Shown here: positions 57,066 to 64,000 of the stretch, one piece after another
Position numbering within the stretch: position 1 is the stretch's first letter
How the letters are laid out: each line of letters opens with the position of its first letter
Assembly: GCA_001305115.1 (NCBI GenBank)
Contig: BCAA01000001.1
Location: 186,001 to 250,000 of the forward strand
Source: Clostridia bacterium UC5.1-1E11
GTDB taxonomy: Bacteria; Bacillota; Clostridia; Oscillospirales; Acutalibacteraceae
Reading direction: 5' to 3'
Length of the DNA stretch: 64,000 nucleotides
The notes under the pieces: model-generated
Told to the model about the DNA's origin: nothing
The model's input: only the letters and a program-made list of their open reading frames with translations
Database searches by the model: none
Translations under genes and position numbers: made by a program

Positions 57066-58123
57066 TCAGTGCAGCGGCCGGTAGGGTTCTATGGAAATTT
57101 GTTCAAATGTCCGCATGCTGCCGTAAACCGCACAGGCCATATCCAGAAGTGGTAACGCCGCCACTGCGCCGGTTCCCTCCCCTAAGGTCATGTCCGCCGT
57201 CAAAAAGGGTTTCAGCTCCAACTCCTGAAGAATCCAATGGGCAGCCGGTTCCCCGGACACGTGACTGGCCACCATGTACTCCCTTGCCGCTGGACAGATG
57301 CGAGCAGCGAGTAAAGCCGCAGAGGCTGAAATAAAGCCATCGATCAGCACGGGCATTCGCACCGCGGCTGCCCCCAAAACGTTCCGGCCATCCCGGCTAG
57401 ATCCAGCCCGCCTACCTTTTGCAAAACATCGAGGGCATCTATTGGGTCCGGTGAATTCCTCGCGATGGCGCGGCGAATGGCCTCTCGTTTGCGCTCCAAA
57501 CCGGCTGATGAAAGGCCCGCGCCACGACCGGCAACCTTTTCCGGGGGCAAACCAAGCAGGACCGAGGCCACAGCACTGCTGGTGGTTGTGTTGCCGATTC
57601 CCATCTCCCCTGTCGCAAGGATTCGATAACCCTGTTGTTTCAAACTCTGCGCCAGCTCGATACCAACCTCCAAGGCCCGTACCGCTTCTTCCTTAGTCAT
57701 TGCCGGACCTTTTGTCATATTCTTCGTTCCATAGGCAATTTTTCGCCGGATGATTCGTTCTCCTGAAACTTCCCTCGCAACACCAATATCCACGGGGAAA
57801 ACCTCTGCATGAGCGACCCTCGCCATCTTACAAACACTGGTATCCCCTTTGGAGAGGTTTTCCGTCACAACTGCGGTCACCTCCTGCCCCGTCTGTGTGA
57901 CCCTCTCCTCTACAACACCGTTGTCTGCACAGAATACAACCACTGCACGGCGGCTGAGATCCACCTCTACCGTACGGGTCATCCCTGCAATCCGTGCAAT
58001 CGCCTCTTCCAGCAAGCCCAATCCGCGCAACGGTTTGGCAATACAATCCCACCGTTGCCAGGCACGTTCCTCCGTTGCCCGGTCTGCGGGATGGATTTGG
58101 CAAATGGTTTCTTCCAAGGTCAT
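57066..58123 (-). CDS. cobT: Nicotinate-nucleotide-dimethylbenzimidazole phosphoribosyltransferase, frameshifted
   Basis: About 352 codons. KPLRGLGLLEEAIARIAGM, VVVFCADNGVVEERVTQ, LATGEMGIGNTTTSSAVASVLL and, past the break, PVLIDGFISASAALLA, ASHVSGEPAAHWIL and LGEGTGAVAALPLLD (catalytic Glu in LGEGTGA). One base is missing in the A4 run 57376-57379; the corrected join is AGTFLGAAAVRMPVLIDGF. It activates the lower-ligand base as alpha-ribazole phosphate. Confidence 0.95.
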
Positions 58124-58128
58124 CCGTT

Positions 58129-59499
58129 TTATACCCCCTCAAATTGCGCGCACTTCTCCAGAAAATGCTGCGCCCAACGTGGATTCGATGCAAAATGGAA
58201 ATGGGGGAACCCCGCAAACAGGGATTCCGATACATGGATACAAGGCCAGGTCTTTCCTGTGGAAGCCTTCTCCGCCAAGCAGCCATCCCCATTGTCCGTA
58301 CTGGTCCAATAGTGGAATTCATGGACAGGAAGCTTCTCTCCGGCCCGACAAAGAAGATTATCCCTTTGCGCGGTCAACGTCGCATAACCGAACCGCTGTA
58401 ACTTCTCGGTCCGTATCCCATCCGCCAAAATGGTCCCCACCATCCGGCGAGGGGTTCCATAGGAATCCTCCAAGGTCCGATGCAGGTAGAGAAAGCCCCC
58501 ACATTCTGCAATACAGGGCATTCCCTTCTGTATGGAGGTATACAAATTTTCTCTTATCGAATGGTTCTTCTCCAGGTCCTCGCCATAGAGTTCTGGATAA
58601 CCGCCGCCCAACAGGACACCGTTACACCCTACGGGGAGCGTGGAATCCACCAGTGGACTGAAATAACAAAGTTCTGCCCCCAGATGCTCCAACAAACGCA
58701 AGGAATCTGCATAATAAAAACAAAAGGCCCGATCACGCGCCACTGCAATGCGCGGACGGCAGAAATCCCCCCTATCAGGAGGCGTATAAGGCTCCTCTTG
58801 TAGCGGTTCGGCCCGTTCTGCAAGAGACTGAATACCATCCAAATCGATCGTACATTCCGCTTGGTCAGCCAAAAGGTCCAGCTTTGTCTGAAGTTGGAGT
58901 ACTTCTTCTGCTGTTATCAAACCCAAATGGCGGCTTTCTAAGGAAACCGCCTCTAGTTTCGGCAAATACCCAAGGGATCGAATTCCAAATTCCTGTTCCA
59001 CCCGTTCATGAAGCGCGGGATACTGGCTGGGAGATAAACGATTCCAAAGAACTCCGGCTATCCGGCTGTCTGAGCGATATGTAAGAAATCCCTTGATCTG
59101 GGCCAGCAACGATTGTGCTGCTCCACGCCCGTCCAACACCAAGACAGCCGGCGAGCGAGTTGCACAGGCCAAATCGTAACTTCCGGCCCGTTCCGTAAGA
59201 CCAATTCCATCGTAGTATCCCATGACCCCTTCCATCAGGGCCAAATCCGCCCCCTGTGCGTCTTCCATCAATAGCCGGCGGACCGTTCTTTGTCCCAACA
59301 AAAAAAGGTCCAGATTGTAGGATGGTACCCCAAGGACCTCTCGATGAAACATCGGATCAATATAATCCGGGCCACATTTAAAAGCGGAAAGCTTCCTCCC
59401 ACGCCGGTGCAGCGCACGCAAAATCGCGCAAGTCACCGTCGTTTTTCCCGCACCGCTGGATGGTGCAGCCAGCAGAACCCGCGGCAAAGAAACCGTCAT
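58129..59499 (-). CDS. cbiA: Cobyrinate a,c-diamide synthase
   Basis: 456 residues from ATG 59499, which overlaps the cbiET stop; the open frame upstream is spurious. ATP site VLLAAPSSGAGKTTVTCAIL, FKCGPDYIDPMFH, ALMEGVMGYYDG, and the glutaminase part with LLGGGYPELY, IAECGGFLYLHRTL (nucleophile Cys) and VHEFHYW. It amidates the a and c side chains of cobyrinate using glutamine. Gap of 5 bp to cobT. Confidence 0.95.
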   Translation of the reverse strand: MTVSLPRVLLAAPSSGAGKTTVTCAILRALHRRGRKLSAFKCGPDYIDPMFHREVLGVPSYNLDLFLLGQRTVRRLLMEDAQGADLALMEGVMGYYDGIGLTERAGSYDLACATRSPAVLVLDGRGAAQSLLAQIKGFLTYRSDSRIAGVLWNRLSPSQYPALHERVEQEFGIRSLGYLPKLEAVSLESRHLGLITAEEVLQLQTKLDLLADQAECTIDLDGIQSLAERAEPLQEEPYTPPDRGDFCRPRIAVARDRAFCFYYADSLRLLEHLGAELCYFSPLVDSTLPVGCNGVLLGGGYPELYGEDLEKNHSIRENLYTSIQKGMPCIAECGGFLYLHRTLEDSYGTPRRMVGTILADGIRTEKLQRFGYATLTAQRDNLLCRAGEKLPVHEFHYWTSTDNGDGCLAEKASTGKTWPCIHVSESLFAGFPHFHFASNPRWAQHFLEKCAQFEGV

Positions 59500-60701
59500 G
59501 TCCCCGCCCCCTGTCCGCTGAGAATGTAAACTGGGTTTTGCCCCAACATCATATGAACCTTTCCTGCGCGCTTTGCTCGGGAAACCGCTATCTGCGAAAT
59601 CATGACATCCACAAAACCGAGTGTGTTTAGGGCCTGTGTCGCCGCGGCAACCGTTTCCAACGTAATTGCATTGATTACTACCCGCACATATGGATTCTTT
59701 TGCAGGGCCAATTGTAGAATCTCCTCTACCATTCCGCCGCTGCCGCCAAGGAACACACTGTCCGGTGCAGGCAGATCTTGTAGCACCCCTGGCGCTGTGC
59801 CGCAGACAACCCGCATATTGGATAGGCCAAATTTTTCGCGATTCTGTTCGATTAACCGGCAAGCATCTTCGTCACGCTCCACCGCATAAACCGCCCCACA
59901 GGGCGCTTGCAACGCCATCTCCACGGATACCGACCCGGTTCCTGCCCCGACGTCCCAAGCGGTACTCCCCCGATTCAGCCCCAAGCGAGAAAGCGAAACA
60001 CATCGTACTTCCGATTTTGTCATCGGCGTATTTCCCCGAATAAAACAATCATCGGGCAATCCGAAACCGCCCGGACACAATGGTGCAGGATTTTGAATCA
60101 AAAGTGCACTTAGAGGTGCAAACGACCGATTTGCAAATTCGAGGGCAGACCCGGTGGAGATCCGCTCATCGGGGTAAGATAAATACTCTCCCACCGAGAC
60201 GGTTACATGCCCCAAGCCTTCTCTGCGGAGTTCTTTACATAGATCTTGAACGGAAACCACCCCGGTCAACGCAAAGACCTTTTCATGGATTCTTACTTCT
60301 CCCGGTAAGTTACACGCCTGTCCATGCGCGCTCACTAGACACGCATCATCCCAAGGGATATGCAACTTGGCGCAAAGATACGCCACTGTGCTGATACCAC
60401 AGCACTCCCGCACTTCCACGCTCTGAAAAAGGCTGCGCAGTTTCTTGGCGCCGCTATAAAAGCCGACATCCCCGGAGAGTACCACGCCTACACATAGAAA
60501 CTCCGGATGAGCCTCTACAAAAGCAGCTATTTTTTCCGGAACGGTTGCCGCCCACTTTTCACAGGTGAGATCTGGAAAGGCATCCAACATACGCTGCGCG
60601 CCAATCAGACAATCACAGCTTTTTAGAACGTTCCAGGCGCCGATGGTCAAGGTGTCCCGGTTTCCCATTCCGATGCCCACCAGCCAGATTGTCTTTGCCA
60701 T
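59496..60701 (-). CDS. cbiET: Bifunctional cobalt-precorrin-7 C5-methyltransferase / C15-methyltransferase (decarboxylating)
   Basis: 401 residues, a CobL-type fusion. Residues ~1-205 are CbiE (IWLVGIGMGNRDTLT, VLSGDVGFYSGAKKL), and ~215-401 are CbiT with the SAM-binding loop STAWDVGAGTGSVSVEMAL and DSVFLGGSGGMVEEIL. It methylates C5 and C15 and removes the C12 acetate carboxyl. 12 bp after cbiJ. Confidence 0.95.
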   Translation of the reverse strand: MAKTIWLVGIGMGNRDTLTIGAWNVLKSCDCLIGAQRMLDAFPDLTCEKWAATVPEKIAAFVEAHPEFLCVGVVLSGDVGFYSGAKKLRSLFQSVEVRECCGISTVAYLCAKLHIPWDDACLVSAHGQACNLPGEVRIHEKVFALTGVVSVQDLCKELRREGLGHVTVSVGEYLSYPDERISTGSALEFANRSFAPLSALLIQNPAPLCPGGFGLPDDCFIRGNTPMTKSEVRCVSLSRLGLNRGSTAWDVGAGTGSVSVEMALQAPCGAVYAVERDEDACRLIEQNREKFGLSNMRVVCGTAPGVLQDLPAPDSVFLGGSGGMVEEILQLALQKNPYVRVVINAITLETVAAATQALNTLGFVDVMISQIAVSRAKRAGKVHMMLGQNPVYILSGQGAGT

Positions 60702-60713
60702 GTCAGTCCCTCC

Positions 60714-61478
60714 CTAAGACAAATGAAATCTTACGCACAACTTTTTCCAAAGTTCCATATAAGAGTCGCCGGACACTTGTGGAGGGCGGCCAATCACCAC
60801 TGTACGCACGCCCGCCTTCTGTGCTGCACGGAGCTTTTCCCAAAAACCGCCCGCTTTACCAGATTCCTTTGTCACCAAGATCTGAATCTGAAATTGGTGA
60901 AACAAAGCAAGGTTCAGTTCCTCGGAAAACGGTCCCTGCATGCAGATCAAATGCCCCGGCGCAAAACCGAGCGAATTTCCCTTGCAGATTGCCTCCTCTG
61001 TTGGAAGCATCCGCACAAACAGCCGGTCTTGATAATGCGGAACATTCACAAACGCAGAAAGCTCTTTTGACCCCGTAGTCAGTAAAACATTCCCCGGTAA
61101 TTCCGCGAGCGCCTCGGCCGCCTCTTGTGCGGTTGCAACATAGAAGCAGTCCCCCTGCCATTTTGGTGTGGCTTCCTCCCGCAGTAGACGAAAATAATCC
61201 GTACCGGTCTCCTGGCAAGCGGCGAGGATGTTTTCTGTAGCCAAAACAGCATACGGGTGCGTTGCATCCACGACACAATCGACGGGATGCATACGTAAAA
61301 ACGAAACCATCTCCTCTCGATCCATCCGGCCCTGGAGAACCGAGGCATGTGCATGGTTTAAAAGCAATTCTCCATACGCGGTTGCCACACTGACAAAAAG
61401 GGAAACGCCGCACGCAGAAAGATGTTCGGCCAGCTGTCTGCCCTCGCTCGTTCCTGCAAACAGCAAAATCTGCGCCAT
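60714..61478 (-). CDS. cbiJ: Precorrin-6A/cobalt-precorrin-6A reductase
   Basis: 254 residues. It begins ILLFAGTSEGRQLAEHLSA, typical of CbiJ/CobK, and continues VDCVVDATHPYAVLATENI, VLLTTGSKELSAF, RMLPTEEAICKG and ILVTKESGKAGGFWEKL. It reduces the macrocycle at C18-C19 with NAD(P)H. 12 bp after cbiH. Confidence 0.94.
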   Translation of the reverse strand: MAQILLFAGTSEGRQLAEHLSACGVSLFVSVATAYGELLLNHAHASVLQGRMDREEMVSFLRMHPVDCVVDATHPYAVLATENILAACQETGTDYFRLLREEATPKWQGDCFYVATAQEAAEALAELPGNVLLTTGSKELSAFVNVPHYQDRLFVRMLPTEEAICKGNSLGFAPGHLICMQGPFSEELNLALFHQFQIQILVTKESGKAGGFWEKLRAAQKAGVRTVVIGRPPQVSGDSYMELWKKLCVRFHLS

Positions 61479-61490
61479 CGCTTTGCCTCC

Positions 61491-62219
61491 TTACTGGTGT
61501 ATATATCCACGCGGCGTCACTAGACGTCCATTGATAACACGCGTCTGGGAGTTTCCAATAAATACTGTGGTGAACATATCCGCCTGATAATCCCGGAGTT
61601 CCTCCAACGTCATCACGGTCCAGGATTCCCCTTCGCGGCCAATCGAACGGACCACTCCCACGGGTGTCTCTGCCGGACGGAATTGCCGGACAATCGCACA
61701 GGCCCTGCAGAGATGGTCTGCACGCTTTTTACTGGAAGGATTATATAGGCAGAGCACAAAGTCCGCTTCCGCTGCACAGGCCAATCGCTTTTCGATCAAA
61801 GCCCAAGGGGTTAAAAGATCGCTCAGACTCACGACCGCAAAGTCGTGGGAAAGAGGGGCGCCCAGAAGCGCTGCCCCACTGCATGCAGCGGTCACGCCCG
61901 GCACTACCTCGATGTCCAGCTGAGGAAACCTCTGTGCAGCCTCGAGCGCAGGGCTGGCCATCCCATAAACGCCCGCATCTCCGCTACAAATTAGAGCAAC
62001 CGTCCGGCCTTCAAGCGCATATTTTACCGCCATCTCGCAGCGCTCCACTTCCCCACGCATTGAAGTGGTTAAGAACGTTTTATCCGGAAAAAAGGGCCGA
62101 ACCAAATCGACATAAGCCGTATATCCCACAATCACCTCACTGCAATCCAAGGCCGTTTGCGCCCGCTGCGTCATCTGCGCCGCTTCCCCCGGTCCGATTC
62201 CAACAATATAGAGCTTCAT
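61491..62219 (-). CDS. cbiH: Precorrin-3B/cobalt-factor III C17-methyltransferase
   Basis: 242 residues, SAM methyltransferase of the corrin class III fold: LYIVGIGPGEAAQMTQRA, VALICSGDAGVYGMASPALE, VPGVTAACSGAALLGAPLSHDF, LCLYNPSSKKRADHL and IGNSQTRVINGRLVTPRGY. It drives ring contraction with C17 methylation. 34 bp after cbiG. Confidence 0.96.
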   Translation of the reverse strand: MKLYIVGIGPGEAAQMTQRAQTALDCSEVIVGYTAYVDLVRPFFPDKTFLTTSMRGEVERCEMAVKYALEGRTVALICSGDAGVYGMASPALEAAQRFPQLDIEVVPGVTAACSGAALLGAPLSHDFAVVSLSDLLTPWALIEKRLACAAEADFVLCLYNPSSKKRADHLCRACAIVRQFRPAETPVGVVRSIGREGESWTVMTLEELRDYQADMFTTVFIGNSQTRVINGRLVTPRGYIHQ

Positions 62220-62253
62220 ATCTGTCCCCTCTTTCTGTGTCCTCTCTATTTCT

Positions 62254-63279
62254 TCAAAACCGAACGACCAGTGGGGCCGCTGCCACCGCGACTGTTACCC
62301 CGGAGAATGCAGTCTTTCGCACCAGCAGAGTTCCTCCGCTGGCCAGCACGGCTGCTCGTTCGCATACATTGCCGACGCCGACTGTATTCTGTACGAACGC
62401 CGAGCTTGTGAAGGCTCCTTTTACCTGCAAAAGTTGTTCTGCCGTAAAGAAACGGCTGAAAAGTCTATTTACTTTACAGTACTCAAAAATCCCGATTTCA
62501 TCCCCTTTTTTGTCGATCGAAGCAACATTTCGTACACTTTCCATATAAAGGGATTCACCTTGCATAGAATAACGGACCGCCTTTTCAATGGTCTCTCTCG
62601 AAGTCCCTCTTTTACATCCAATTCCCAGGGTAAGGATTCGCGGTAGCAGCCAACAGGTCTGTTCAAAATTTGCTTCATAGGAGAGTGCGATACGAATTCC
62701 CACAGCTCCTTTGCTCTTTTTTACCACTCCTGCGGGCAATTCTCCTTCTATGGGAAAATCGCAATATAACCCGACTGGATCTCTATTGAGAAGTGCCGCT
62801 GAAACAGCTTTCGCCGCTTCCGGGCGCATTACGCAAAAATCCTGCTTGGCCGCCCATGTATCCACCGCAAATACACCATTCCGGTCAGTCGCGGTTGTTA
62901 CCACAGCTTGCGCTCCGACGGCAAAAGCAATTTTTTCTGCCAGGGAATTGGCTCCTCCTATATGGCCGGATACCAACGGCACAGCAAACCGGTTGCAATC
63001 ATCGATCGCAACAACTGCCGGATCGTGAAACTTGCTCTTTAAATAGGGAGCGATACTTCGGACCGCTATACCACAGGCCCCAATAAAGATGAGCGCATCC
63101 GCTTTTTCAAAAGCGGATGCGGTCCACTCGGCAAGGGAATCCAACGGATCGACATCTTTCTTCACATATTTTAAAGGTGCACTGAGACGGCATAAATTTC
63201 CTTCTTGCTGCAAAAAGGAAATCAAGCGGAGCCCCAATTGAACGCCATTGGAAGTAAAAGCCACACATTCAATCCGCAT
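62254..63279 (-). CDS. cbiG: Cobalt-precorrin-5A hydrolase
   Basis: 341 residues from ATG 63279, which overlaps the cbiF end by 11 nt; the longer open frame is not supported. Motifs: LIFIGACGIAVRSIAPYL, DPAVVAIDDCNRFAVPLVSGHIGGAN (seen as VVAIDDCNRF and VSGHIGGAN), LGIGCKRGTSRETIEKAV and the C-terminal VGVGNVCERAAVLAS. It opens the delta-lactone and releases acetaldehyde, a step specific to the anaerobic route. Confidence 0.95.
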   Translation of the reverse strand: MRIECVAFTSNGVQLGLRLISFLQQEGNLCRLSAPLKYVKKDVDPLDSLAEWTASAFEKADALIFIGACGIAVRSIAPYLKSKFHDPAVVAIDDCNRFAVPLVSGHIGGANSLAEKIAFAVGAQAVVTTATDRNGVFAVDTWAAKQDFCVMRPEAAKAVSAALLNRDPVGLYCDFPIEGELPAGVVKKSKGAVGIRIALSYEANFEQTCWLLPRILTLGIGCKRGTSRETIEKAVRYSMQGESLYMESVRNVASIDKKGDEIGIFEYCKVNRLFSRFFTAEQLLQVKGAFTSSAFVQNTVGVGNVCERAAVLASGGTLLVRKTAFSGVTVAVAAAPLVVRF

Positions 63280-64000
63280 TGGAAGGACCCTTCTTTTGGG
63301 CAGTACGGTATCCGTGGGAAAAATCCGGTGCGTACAGCTTTGAGCGTTCATAAGCCTTTCCGAGGAAGTTGCCAATTAGAATCAAAGCTGTCTTTGTGAT
63401 TCCATTTTTTGCAGCCATCTCCGGAAGTATCCCCACTGTCCCGTGAACCACCTTCTCATCCGGCCATGTTGCTTTATAGACAATTGCGGCAGGGGTTTCC
63501 TCAGAATATCCACCTTCCAAAAGCTGAGTGCGCAGGGCTTCCAGATAGGAGGTGCTGAGAAATACAACCATTGTCGCTCCATGTGAAGCAAAGCTGGAGA
63601 TGGACTCCTTCTCCGGAACCGGAGTTCTCCCCGCCATGCGTGTAATCACAACGGACTGCGATACCCCAGGAAGCGTATACTCTGCCTGCAAAGCTGCTGC
63701 TGCACCACAAAATGAGCTAACCCCCGGCACTACTTCATAGGACACCCCAGCGGAATCCAAAGCATCCATCTGTTCCCGTATAGCACCGTACAAACAAGGA
63801 TCACCGGTATGCAGCCGTACGACGTTTTTTCCTGCGCGCTCTGCAGTGATGAGCACCTGCAATACCTCTTCCAAGGTCATACGAGCACTGTCATAAATCT
63901 CACAGTCCGGCTTTGTGTAGGTCGTGAGAATATCCGGATTGACCAGAGAACCAGCATAAACGACGGTATCCGCTTCTCCCAAAAGGCGGGCGCCGCGCAC
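63269..64000 (-). CDS. cbiF: Precorrin-4/cobalt-precorrin-4 C11-methyltransferase, truncated by window edge
   Basis: The frame is open to the right edge, and the visible part starts at RGARLLGEADTVVYAGSLV, so about 15 N-terminal residues lie outside. LHTGDPCLYGAIREQM, VVPGVSSFCGAAAALQAEYTLP (seen as VVPGVSSFC and AALQAEYTLP), TRMAGRTPVPEKE and ILIGNFLG identify CbiF/CobM. It methylates C11. The cbiD gene and any cobalamin riboswitch leader would be expected farther right. Confidence 0.95.
   Translation of the reverse strand: MRGARLLGEADTVVYAGSLVNPDILTTYTKPDCEIYDSARMTLEEVLQVLITAERAGKNVVRLHTGDPCLYGAIREQMDALDSAGVSYEVVPGVSSFCGAAAALQAEYTLPGVSQSVVITRMAGRTPVPEKESISSFASHGATMVVFLSTSYLEALRTQLLEGGYSEETPAAIVYKATWPDEKVVHGTVGILPEMAAKNGITKTALILIGNFLGKAYERSKLYAPDFSHGYRTAQKKGPSNAD

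Noticed and set aside
2898..57379. Programmed frameshifting as explanation for the many breaks
   Set aside because: The breaks differ in direction and site, lack shared slippery heptamers or stimulatory structures, and hit housekeeping enzymes not known for recoding.
58129..59862. N-terminal extension of cbiA to 59862
   Set aside because: It overlaps cbiET for more than 360 bp. The family start MTVSLPRVLLAAPSSGAGKT begins at the ATGA overlap at 59499.
1..64000. tRNA, rRNA or CRISPR features
   Set aside because: No TPsiC-arm-like GGTTCGAAT context with a matching acceptor stem, no rRNA core sequence and no regularly spaced direct repeats were found by reading both strands.

Overview
The window looks like chromosome from a Gram-positive, endospore-forming, butyrate-producing anaerobe of the class Clostridia. 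Direct evidence includes an alpha/beta-type small acid-soluble spore protein, spmA/spmB, an AbrB/SpoVT-like regulator, a BofC-like protein, a PdaB-like deacetylase, a long (Alu-domain) SRP RNA upstream of dnaX, a complete thl-crt-hbd-bcd-etfB-etfA operon, and the early-cobalt (anaerobic) cobalamin route with cbiK and cbiG. An Oscillospiraceae-like host is an inference from gene style only. No phage, transposase, CRISPR array, rRNA or tRNA was recognised.

Layout. 1-3135: end of a tryptophan operon (trpC-F-B-A). 3209-5651: a detached precorrin-2 methyltransferase gene (cbiL), a small zincin, thioredoxin and a Crp/Fnr regulator. 5754-7123: an RsiV-type anti-sigma factor with its ECF sigma factor. 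7324-10370: recR, ybaB, dnaX and SRP RNA. 10599-14833: YhfC-type membrane protein, an spmA-spmB-feoB operon and an AbrB-like regulator. 15111-24627: a secreted multidomain alpha-amylase, a lipoprotein solute-binding protein, a divergent YesN/YesM two-component pair and an acetyltransferase. 24823-30797: the butyrate operon with a promoter that overlaps a Rex-like site. 31136-38274: a small ORF, asnA, glgB and a hom-thrB-lysC operon. 38595-43800: class A PBP, BofC-like protein, SASP and several small, probably sporulation-linked genes. 43801-50191: a membrane protein, NADH oxidase-like flavoprotein, a MarR-MATE operon with a clear autoregulatory operator, a YgjP-like metallopeptidase, an MBL-fold hydrolase and an esterase. 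50333-64000: a 15-gene cobalamin operon on the minus strand, running off the right edge (cbiF-cbiG-cbiH-cbiJ-cbiET-cbiA-cobT-cobU-cobS-cobU-like-cbiB-cobD-cbiP-cbiC-cbiK).

Two features cut across the whole window. First, at least 23 single-base-scale frameshifts interrupt 19 otherwise well-conserved genes. Most lie in short homopolymers, and most are one-base losses. I read them as sequence or assembly errors rather than genuine decay, and I annotate the genes at full length with each break located. Second, a ~130 bp repeat made of two hairpins occurs three times (24672-24800, 32481-32610, 49158-49287). Each copy lies 15-33 nt downstream of a stop codon and has the same polarity relative to the gene upstream. 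It looks like a mobile or dispersed terminator/3'-UTR element and is the most distinctive non-coding signal here.

How the genes work together: the core genes support amino-acid synthesis (Trp, Asn, Thr/Met/Lys branch), fermentation of acetyl-CoA to butyryl-CoA under likely redox control, starch/glycogen handling (amylase, branching enzyme), de novo cobamide synthesis, cell-envelope stress response and sporulation.
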